64,000 nt of DNA. Source: an uncultured Treponema sp. (GTDB lineage: Bacteria > Spirochaetota > Spirochaetia > Treponematales > Treponemataceae). Every line of letters begins with the position of its first letter. The stretch's first letter is position 1. The notes under the pieces are model-generated. The model did not search any database. It saw only the letters and a program-made list of their open reading frames with translations, and had not been told where the DNA came from. The stretch is from positions 1-64,000 of the forward strand of contig CAMWTK010000004.1 in the NCBI GenBank assembly GCA_947177175.1, given 5' to 3'. Both the position numbers and the translations under genes were made by a program. Below are positions 57,340 through 64,000 of the stretch, piece by piece.

Positions 57340-58764
57340 TCAGACTTCTTGCAGGTATTCCTTGTATTTCTCCGGGTTCGCGCGGAATGCGATGACCGGG
57401 TTTTCGTCATCGGCATGGAGCGCGGCCTGCTCGGCTTCGGTCAGCAGGCGGTCGGCATTTATCATGCGGAACGCCCGTGCCGAAATCCCGATGGCAGTCT
57501 GCGCGCGTTGCCCGCTACGCTGCAAAATGACCGAAATCGCATTGTTCAGTGACTGTGCGAAAGCAATCGCCGTGTCAAGGGTGGTATTCTTGACGATGAG
57601 GGCGAGGGCGGCATTGTGCTCGCCGATAATGCCCTGCTTGCCCAGACGGTCGGTGAGCAATTTCTTGAGCTGCGTTACCGGCGTACTGTCCGCCGCTAGC
57701 CCGTGCAGCTGGATGATGAGCGTTGCAAGATCCTGCCCGTTCGCGATTGCGTCCACCAGTTCGTTTTCGAGGGCGATTGTCAGGGCATCAGGCTCGGCGC
57801 TGTCCCGCTCGCTTTCTGTGGCAAAGGTATCGGCTTGCGCCGGGGAGGCGGTGTTGTCGTCCGTCGTCGGCTGCTCTTCCGCGTTCAGCCGGTTGTCCTC
57901 TTCCATTTCGCCAATCGGGTCAAAATCGGTCGGCGCGTCATACACCGGGGCTTCTGTCGGGACAACGCGATCCGTTGCGTCGACCGCCGGGGGAACGCTG
58001 TTTTTTTCGTCTGATGAAGCGGCAAACGCGGCTTCGCTTGTCGGGGGGAAAAAGGTGCGATTATCATCAATTGTCTGCCCGCCGTCGTGTTCTTCCGCCG
58101 CTTGTGCGGTCTCATTGATTGGCATGGCTCGGTCGGTCTGCCAGTCGGTCGTGTCATTGTCGTCTGCCGTCTCGTATGCATCCGCGTCGTCTTCGGGCTG
58201 TCCGGGAACTTCTTCTTCGTCTGCTTCATCATACGCTTCGACAACAAGGTCGTCGGTGCGCTTTGCCGTTTTCGGGAATTTCTGCGGCGTAATCAGCAGG
58301 AGCACGATTGCCGTCACCGTACCGAGCAGGATGAGCGCGAACGAGATTTTTGCATGGGCGACTGCCGCCTGCGGACCGCCCATGAGGAGCACCCCGGAGA
58401 TTTCAAGGTTGTTTCCGAACAGCGTCTTGGCATATTCCGTCATGCGGGCGGTCGGCGCGGTTTCATCCGCCTGCGCCGACTGGTAGTCAAATACCAGCTG
58501 ATTGTTCACGTACAGCTGCAAGGCGGCAAATCCGCCGATATGCTCGGTCAGCACCGGGGCGATTGCCGTTCTGAACGTGTCGCTTGTCGGCTCATAGGTC
58601 GCCGCAAGGTTGCGCGTCTCATACGCGAATGCGTCAAACCGTTCCTGCGCTTTTATCGGCCCCGTTTTTTTATCGACGACAAAGCCTGCGACAAAATAGA
58701 TGACCGCGAGCGCGAACACGCCTCCGATAATTCCCTGCACGGTTCGGCTTGTTGATGTTGTCAT
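57340..58764 (-). CDS. Two-helix membrane protein with a possible degenerate GGDEF-like C-terminus
   Basis: The 474-residue protein has an N-terminal membrane helix (GGVFALAVIYFVAGFVV), an extracytoplasmic domain of about 120 residues, a second helix (ISFALILLGTVTAIVLLLI), a long acidic low-complexity linker (about 180-330), and a C-terminal domain ending AIGISARAFRMINADRLLTEAEQAALHAD, which resembles the end of a GGDEF domain but lacks GGDEF. ATG 58764 overlaps the upstream stop (ATGA) after GGGAG. The domain assignment is tentative. Confidence 0.6.
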   Translation of the reverse strand: MTTSTSRTVQGIIGGVFALAVIYFVAGFVVDKKTGPIKAQERFDAFAYETRNLAATYEPTSDTFRTAIAPVLTEHIGGFAALQLYVNNQLVFDYQSAQADETAPTARMTEYAKTLFGNNLEISGVLLMGGPQAAVAHAKISFALILLGTVTAIVLLLITPQKFPKTAKRTDDLVVEAYDEADEEEVPGQPEDDADAYETADDNDTTDWQTDRAMPINETAQAAEEHDGGQTIDDNRTFFPPTSEAAFAASSDEKNSVPPAVDATDRVVPTEAPVYDAPTDFDPIGEMEEDNRLNAEEQPTTDDNTASPAQADTFATESERDSAEPDALTIALENELVDAIANGQDLATLIIQLHGLAADSTPVTQLKKLLTDRLGKQGIIGEHNAALALIVKNTTLDTAIAFAQSLNNAISVILQRSGQRAQTAIGISARAFRMINADRLLTEAEQAALHADDENPVIAFRANPEKYKEYLQEV

Positions 58765-60239
58765 ACGGACTCCCACATTTTTGTGTATGCACGGCGCACA
58801 AGGCTCTCAAAATCCTGCTGATTCTGATGCGTTTTGAGCCAGGCGATGTACGGCAGGAGCGTCAGGAATGCGCCGGTGTTCCGGTTGATGCCGTCTGCGA
58901 TGGTTTCGTCCAGCGATTGCCGGTACGCCCGCCTGAATGCGTCATAGTCAAACGGTCTGACCGCAAGCGGCGTGTGCCTGCCTTGGACAAAATCCCCTTG
59001 CCGTATATATACATTGTCGGCATTTTTTTTGAAATTGTTTGCATCCAAAAGGCTTTCGAGCGAATTTTTGTAGGATTCCAGCAGCCCGGTTGTCAGCAGC
59101 CCGTTCCCCTTGTCCTGCAATTCCGTGCGGAACAAAAGCCGGACGAACTGTTGCTCCGCCGGATTGAGCCGGTTGCCGGATACCTGATACAGGTCGTCGA
59201 GGTACGTGCCTTTGGCATACGCCTTGCCGTCCGCGTAGCAGAAATCCGCGCCGAAAAACCGTATGCGCGAGAATCCTGCCCGGATTGCGAACGACGCGGC
59301 GGCAACCGTCACCGTGCCGCTGCCCGCGCTGATAGGCGGGAACGTTTCCGTGCCGTTGTCGGCGAACGCCGCGAGCGGATGCCCCGTCTGCACGAACAGC
59401 ATTCGTTGCCGCCCCGTGGCGTGGCGCGCGGTTGCCGGATTCGCGTCAAGGTCGAATACGCAGAGCGTCTGCGGCGCAAGGGCAAAAAAATGCGCGTGCG
59501 AGACCATTTGTGCGTCCGTGCAGATGACGGCATCGCTTGCTATGCCGCGGCGGAGCAGGGCGCGGTAGCCGGTGTCGGTGGCGATGATGTAGTATGCGTC
59601 CCGTTTTTGCGCAAGCTGCCGCCACGTTTTGTCGAGCGTGGGACCTGCTGCGATGATTGCCGCCGTTTTTTCGGTCGGGAACGTGAGCGTCGCCGCGTCT
59701 TGTTTCGCCGCATGCCGCAGGTTCAGCAGGATATTGCGCTGCCAGATGCTGCCAAAATGGCTCTGCACCGAATAGTCCGCGCTGATGACGGCGAGCGTCT
59801 GGCTGAGGATCGTCTTAATCGCCGTCGCCTGCGCCGGGAACGTGTCCTCCCATGCGCGAAGCACTGCAACCTGCAACGCCGTATGCTCGGCGGGAACAAA
59901 ATGCTGGAGCAGCGTGTGCGCCAGCCGTTCCGTCGTCGTTATGATGACGCGCGGAGATTGCCTGAGGTACTGCACGCAGGGCAATGGTGACAGGAAATCG
60001 ATGTCGTCGTCCGTTTCTTCCACGGCGATGATGGTCGCGCGGGGAAAACGCCGCGCCAGTGCCGCAAGGTGGTAGCCGCCGCACACGCCGGGCACGACGA
60101 AAAATGAGCTGCCGTCGGCAAAAGGCGCGGCAAACCGTTCGCCCTCACGCTCCGGGTTGTACGTCGAGTGAAAGCAGACCGCGCCGCGTACCGGCACGGG
60201 ACTGCCGTTTTTTGCCGTGATGAAGCCGGTGTAGTTCAT
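58761..60239 (-). CDS. DUF115/MptE-like protein, downstream copy
   Basis: The 492-residue protein has FFVVPGVCGGYHLAAL near the start and a central AAIIAAGPTLDKTWRQL near residue 190, ATDTGYRALLRRGIASDAVICTDAQ and RFFGADFCY, the nucleotide-binding pattern of DUF115 (6-hydroxymethylpterin diphosphokinase MptE-like, also the core of motility accessory factors). In flagellated bacteria such proteins help glycosylate flagellin. Start and stop overlap both neighbours by four bases. Confidence 0.78.
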   Translation of the reverse strand: MNYTGFITAKNGSPVPVRGAVCFHSTYNPEREGERFAAPFADGSSFFVVPGVCGGYHLAALARRFPRATIIAVEETDDDIDFLSPLPCVQYLRQSPRVIITTTERLAHTLLQHFVPAEHTALQVAVLRAWEDTFPAQATAIKTILSQTLAVISADYSVQSHFGSIWQRNILLNLRHAAKQDAATLTFPTEKTAAIIAAGPTLDKTWRQLAQKRDAYYIIATDTGYRALLRRGIASDAVICTDAQMVSHAHFFALAPQTLCVFDLDANPATARHATGRQRMLFVQTGHPLAAFADNGTETFPPISAGSGTVTVAAASFAIRAGFSRIRFFGADFCYADGKAYAKGTYLDDLYQVSGNRLNPAEQQFVRLLFRTELQDKGNGLLTTGLLESYKNSLESLLDANNFKKNADNVYIRQGDFVQGRHTPLAVRPFDYDAFRRAYRQSLDETIADGINRNTGAFLTLLPYIAWLKTHQNQQDFESLVRRAYTKMWESV

Positions 60240-61711
60240 AGCAGGTTCAGCAGCTCCCGCACGAACTGCGCTTTGCCCTGCGAGACGGTGCGCCCGTAGG
60301 CAATCAGTTCGGCTTCTGTCGCGGCGCGCTGCTGCATGAGCGTCTCAATCGGATACAGTTCCCGGTCATACCGATCCGTCGCAAAAAGTTCCGGCAGCAG
60401 TTCCGCAAGCACGTTCTTTCGCTCAGCCGGTGTCAGCCGGATTTGCTCAATTGAAGGAAAGTGTTGATTTTTCTTCGCGTCGCTCGCTGAAAAAAAATCC
60501 CAGCCGACATCCCGGATTTTTCCGAGGCGGTGCGCAAAATCATACGAATCAGAAAGGCGGAACACGCGGTTTTCCCATCGTTCCGACACCGACACGAACC
60601 AGTCGCGGTAGACGGCGAGAGAGCCTTGCGCGGCGATTGCACTGGCGGCAAGGCGCGTGTGCTTGGTGCGCAGGCGGTCGTCGTGCGCCGCATGGTGTTG
60701 TTCGAGCGCGTTCGGCTGCGTGTGCTGAAATCCTTGCGCCGTTGCCAGATCAAGCCCGCACAGATAGACGTTTCCGCTTGTGAGCGCAAGGGCAAAGTCA
60801 AGTGCCGTGCCGCTTACCGTGCCGTTCCGTGCCGCGCGCATCGCCGGTATGTTGCACGCGCGGAGCATCGGCACGGCGATGCTGTCGTCATACCAGAGTG
60901 GCACGACCGTCTGCGTTTCGAGCAGGGCGGCGGGTGCTGCGCCTTCGGCGGCAAGCGCGAACGGAATTCGCGGGAATCCGTCGCCGCAACACGCAAAGTG
61001 CTTTTTTGCCCAAAAGCCGCCGTCGGTGGAAAGCACCAGGTCGGGCGTGATGCCTTTATGCAGGAGCGGGAACAGCGCGGAGGAGAGCGCGATGACAAAA
61101 AAACGCGCGCGGAATGCCGCGATGTGGGGAAGCGACGTGCGCAGACTCGGTCCGGATGCGGCGATGAGGATGTCCGCCGTGCCTTTGTGCAGGAGCGCGG
61201 GATGCTGTATGCGCGCACAGAAACGGACGGCGTTTTTTATCCATCGCTTTGCAAAAAAAGAACGTGTGGCGAGCACGTCACGGCTTTTGAGCACGGCGGT
61301 TTTTATCGCTTGCCACGCCAGTTTCGTTTCGTCAGGAAAAAGGCGCTCGGACGGCGGCCATGCGATAAAAAGCGTGGAGCAGATTGTCTCTTCGCCCAGC
61401 CGCTCGAACAGCCGGTTGCCCAGCGTGTCGTCTGTGGCAAAGACGGCATCCCATGCGCCGTCGTCTGCGGAGAACGCCGCGCTCGTTCGGATAGCGTAAA
61501 GCGCGGTTTGGGGAAACCGTGTGCGCAGAAACGGCGCGCAGTAGGAAAGCGCCGGCTCGATGATGACGACGGCAGCCGGATTGAACGGGGCGGAAAGCCC
61601 CGCGACGAACTGTTCGGCTTCTTTGGACGGATTATAGGCTGAATGCACGTATTTGCCGCCGAGCGAGCACGTCCGCTCGCCGTTTTTCGCGTCGGAAAAA
61701 ACGATTGCCAT
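60236..61711 (-). CDS. DUF115/MptE-like protein, upstream copy
   Basis: The 491-residue protein parallels its neighbour: YVHSAYNPSKEAEQF at the N-terminus, VVIIEPALSYCAPFL, the core ILIAASGPSLRTSLPHIAAF, LSSALFPLLHKGITPDLVLSTDGGFWAKKH and YLCGLDLATAQGFQHT. The conserved AAGPSL/TDG pattern identifies DUF115. ATG 61711 is preferred (MAIVFSDAKN matches the start of the copy downstream); only a weak GGGCG site precedes it. The tandem copies may act as a heteromer. Confidence 0.75.
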   Translation of the reverse strand: MAIVFSDAKNGERTCSLGGKYVHSAYNPSKEAEQFVAGLSAPFNPAAVVIIEPALSYCAPFLRTRFPQTALYAIRTSAAFSADDGAWDAVFATDDTLGNRLFERLGEETICSTLFIAWPPSERLFPDETKLAWQAIKTAVLKSRDVLATRSFFAKRWIKNAVRFCARIQHPALLHKGTADILIAASGPSLRTSLPHIAAFRARFFVIALSSALFPLLHKGITPDLVLSTDGGFWAKKHFACCGDGFPRIPFALAAEGAAPAALLETQTVVPLWYDDSIAVPMLRACNIPAMRAARNGTVSGTALDFALALTSGNVYLCGLDLATAQGFQHTQPNALEQHHAAHDDRLRTKHTRLAASAIAAQGSLAVYRDWFVSVSERWENRVFRLSDSYDFAHRLGKIRDVGWDFFSASDAKKNQHFPSIEQIRLTPAERKNVLAELLPELFATDRYDRELYPIETLMQQRAATEAELIAYGRTVSQGKAQFVRELLNLL

Positions 61712-61731
61712 GATTCGCCCGTTCGTGCCTG

Positions 61732-62613
61732 TCAGTCCTGCAAGAACGACATGATTCCCTGCGTGTCGGGGCTGCTGCCGGCGGTCCGTAAAGTCACGTC
61801 TTTTTCGGGCAGCGCAATGGCCGAGGCAAGCGCCTGCGCAATGTGGAAGCGCAGCAGCTGTTCGTCCGTGCCATTTTTTGAGAAGAACGCGATTTTCAGC
61901 TCGCCGTTTTTGCCGGGCATACAGCAATTCGGGCGTTGGAACAGCAGGGCACACGTGCGGAAGATTTCATGGTAGATAGTCTGAAGGATTTTTTCCTTTG
62001 CCGTCTCGTCGCGGAGAGAAACCGGTTTGATTGCGTTTTCGACGGCAGTCCGCACCGACAGCACGAGCAACGCCGCGTCCGCAATCTGCAATCCTTTGAC
62101 CACCGCCGCGGCGGTCGCATGCATATCTTCCGGCGCGGGCTGTGTGCGCAGGATTTGGATGATGTCACGCTTGACGGTCTCGGAATTGGCGGCGAGCGTA
62201 AAGTCGTCGTCCTCCTGCACGAGCATCAGCACGGAATCTTCCAACTTGATAAAATGCAGGGTCTGCGCCTTGTTCCGCACGTCGTCCGACAAAAACTGGT
62301 TGAAACTGGCAAACGCGGCTTCTTCGCGGGAAACGCTCTGCCATCCGGCTTCCGTCTGGAGCGTTCCGTCCCAAAAATCCTTTGACGAGTAGGAGCGGGC
62401 AATCGTCTCTGCGTCCAAGCCGACTGCTTTTATGATGTAAAAAACGTCGCCGTCGCGCCGGAACAATGCCGCATGAGAAAAATTCTGTTTTTCGCACCAT
62501 GCATAAAAGTCATTGCTTTTGCTCTCATAGTGCGCCGCGGCGGCATTCAGAGCCTGTTCTTTTGCCGCCGCCCACTGCCGTTCCAGTTCAAGGATGTGAC
62601 TCAGTAATCCCAT
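61732..62613 (-). CDS. Unknown protein between the acidic protein and DUF115 genes
   Basis: The 293-residue cytoplasmic protein starts with a helical LLSHILELERQWAAAKEQAL segment and has two similar-looking halves (about 30-140 and 155-285). No signal peptide or known motif is visible. Its ATG overlaps the upstream stop (TAATG), so it is co-translated with the acidic protein. It probably works with the DUF115 proteins, but that rests on context alone. Confidence 0.6.
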   Translation of the reverse strand: MGLLSHILELERQWAAAKEQALNAAAAHYESKSNDFYAWCEKQNFSHAALFRRDGDVFYIIKAVGLDAETIARSYSSKDFWDGTLQTEAGWQSVSREEAAFASFNQFLSDDVRNKAQTLHFIKLEDSVLMLVQEDDDFTLAANSETVKRDIIQILRTQPAPEDMHATAAAVVKGLQIADAALLVLSVRTAVENAIKPVSLRDETAKEKILQTIYHEIFRTCALLFQRPNCCMPGKNGELKIAFFSKNGTDEQLLRFHIAQALASAIALPEKDVTLRTAGSSPDTQGIMSFLQD

Positions 62614-64000
62614 TATGCCAGTCCCAAGTCTTTGAACAGTTTTTTGTACGCCTCAAACTGTTCCGATTGCGCGAATTCGGTGATTTTGTCTTCAGGCAGG
62701 TTTTCAAGGAGCTGATCCATATACGTCAGCACCGATTTGATTTCTTGCTTCAGATTGGCCGAAATAGCATCGGACGTGCCGGTCGTTTCCTCGTCAGCCG
62801 GCTCTGCGATTGCCGGAGCGTCAACCGGCGGTTCTTCTTGTGCCGGGGCAATCTCGTCTTCGGCGGGCGGAACGATATCCGCCGGAATCTCGCCGATCGC
62901 TTCGGCGGCTTCCGGCTCTGCCGCTTCGTCCGTCTTGGGAACGGAAATTTCCTCGGGCAAATCCGACGCTTCGCCTTGTTCAAGCGTGTCGAATGAGAAG
63001 TCGTCTTCGCCTGTCTCTTCCGTCGGCTCGGCGACCGTTTCTGCCTCAATGGTTTCCGTCTGCACTTCGGCATTGTTTAGGATATTGCTTAGCTCGTCGG
63101 TGGAAAGCGAAATGATTTCATCGTCGCTGTTGTCGTCAAAAAATCCGCCCGTTTCCGTCTCGGTCTGTTCGGGCACGGGGATTTCGGGAATGTCGGCGGT
63201 TGCCGTTTTTTCCGCAGTTTCCTCCGTGATTGCCGGTATTTCTTCGGCGACAGTTTCGCCCGGTACGTCGTCGGTGCTTGCCGTGTCGTCCGGCTGTTCG
63301 GCGGCAAAGGAGGAGAACAGTCCCGTTTCCTTGCTGTCAAAGAAATCGTTCGCGTCCATGACGGTCGGCGCGGATTCAGCGGCATCGCATGGTTGCGGTT
63401 GCTCCGTCTGGTCGGGCTGTGCCACGGCTTCGGGGATTCCCTTGCTTTTCATTTCCGCAAAATCATTTTTCAGCTGTGCGATTTCGCCGCGCAGTGCGTC
63501 AAGCTCGCCGACAATCTTGCTCAGGAGCGCGGTCGCCGCCGGATTCGGTTCTGCCTGCGCGGCGGGTTGTTCTGCCGTCGTTTCGGTTGCGGCAGGAGCG
63601 GCTTCTTCGGGAGCGGGCGCGCTTGCTTGCGGTACGGCAAGCGGCTGGGCGGAATCGTCATCGACCGTAACGGTCATCTCATAATCTTCCTGCCCGCCCG
63701 TTTTCTTTGCGCCGTCCTTCACTTCACCCTGATTCTCCGTCGAGTCGTCGTCAAAGCCGAAGTCCGACAAATCGACCGTTTCTTCCCCGGATGCAGCGGG
63801 CGGCTCGGCAGCCGGTGCGCTTTCTGCGGGGGCGTCTGACGGCTCGTCGTCAAAGAATGCGCTCGCGTCCAACGTGCCGCCATTGTCCAGCGCGTTGAAC
63901 ATATCGTCAAAGGAAGCCGCGCTCGTCTCGGTTGCCGCCGGTTCGTCGGGCGCGGGCGGTTCGGCAGCCGGCGCATCGCCGTCGTCAAAGCCGAATGCGC
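62613..64000 (-). CDS. Acidic FDD-repeat protein, partial at the window edge
   Basis: The frame stays open past the first internal ATG (63902) to the window end, so the 5' end is missing. The visible 460 residues are dominated by Glu, Asp, Ala, Pro and Thr, with spaced acidic-aromatic motifs (FGFDD, SFDDMF, AFFDDE, FGFDDD, FFDS, FFDDNSDDE, FSFDT). A coiled-coil segment lies around LSKIVGELDALRGEIAQLKNDFAEMK and a helical C-terminus ends YMDQLLENLPEDKITEF. Such proteins can be docking scaffolds. It is the first visible gene of the leftward block. Confidence 0.7.
   Translation of the reverse strand, partial: AFGFDDGDAPAAEPPAPDEPAATETSAASFDDMFNALDNGGTLDASAFFDDEPSDAPAESAPAAEPPAASGEETVDLSDFGFDDDSTENQGEVKDGAKKTGGQEDYEMTVTVDDDSAQPLAVPQASAPAPEEAAPAATETTAEQPAAQAEPNPAATALLSKIVGELDALRGEIAQLKNDFAEMKSKGIPEAVAQPDQTEQPQPCDAAESAPTVMDANDFFDSKETGLFSSFAAEQPDDTASTDDVPGETVAEEIPAITEETAEKTATADIPEIPVPEQTETETGGFFDDNSDDEIISLSTDELSNILNNAEVQTETIEAETVAEPTEETGEDDFSFDTLEQGEASDLPEEISVPKTDEAAEPEAAEAIGEIPADIVPPAEDEIAPAQEEPPVDAPAIAEPADEETTGTSDAISANLKQEIKSVLTYMDQLLENLPEDKITEFAQSEQFEAYKKLFKDLGLA

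Noticed and set aside
1-64000. tRNA or rRNA genes
   Set aside because: I saw no cloverleaf-type TTCGA arms in suitable context or conserved rRNA segments; a covariance-model scan was not possible here.

Overview
The window is GC-rich (above 60% by eye) chromosomal DNA from a spirochete, most likely a Treponema-like organism. Three features point there: an approximately 900-residue GreA with a huge N-terminal extension, a 64-residue spirochete-type RNA polymerase omega subunit, and two MptE/DUF115-type proteins beside an acidic FDD-rich protein and large signal-peptide-bearing outer-membrane barrels. No rRNA, tRNA, insertion sequence or CRISPR array was found. The only compositional outlier is the AT-rich partial gene at the left edge (1-1348), followed by a strong terminator and six tandem 22-bp palindromic repeats.

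Layout. (1) 1-1830: AT-rich partial gene, terminator, 22-bp operator-like or iteron-like array, gene remnant. (2) 1831-4953: radical SAM protein divergent from HxlR regulator and deoC, then a metallo-beta-lactamase-fold hydrolase. (3) 4999-21079: a nearly complete anaerobic cobalamin pathway, cbiL, cbiF-cbiG fusion, cbiH, cbiJ, cbiE-cbiT fusion, cbiA, an NlpC/P60 lipoprotein, cobT, cobU, a ten-unit 42-bp repeat array, cobS, a cobU-like/cobC fusion, cbiB, a cobD-cbiP fusion, cobA, cbiC. cbiD, a cobalt chelatase and a cobalamin riboswitch were not found. (4) 21153-26502: LRR protein, exoA, and a leftward TPR-greA operon. (5) 26503-33555: rpoZ, a 29-residue COX24/mS38-like ribosomal protein, then dxs-folP-cdaA-ybbR-acpS-DUF2225-truA. 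(6) 33561-42443: leftward udg-priA, rightward glycosyltransferase and two outer-membrane proteins, leftward thiI. (7) 42497-42874: a second 42-bp array of nine units. (8) 42939-57318: acyl-CoA synthetase, secreted protein, leftward addB-addA, ileS and two lipoproteins. (9) 57340-64000: a leftward five-gene block (acidic protein, unknown protein, two DUF115 proteins, membrane protein with a possible degenerate GGDEF fold).

Two themes go beyond gene calls. First, about ten genes have a -10 hexamer ending 6-7 nt before the start codon with no room for a ribosome-binding site, so the mRNAs are predicted to be leaderless; other genes in the same window carry strong Shine-Dalgarno sequences. Second, two intergenic arrays 29 kb apart both have exactly 42-bp units that share the junction GGGAAC/GAATTT but differ in their cores, and a third array has 22-bp units. 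These periods are near multiples of the DNA helical turn and suggest protein-binding or structured-RNA arrays.
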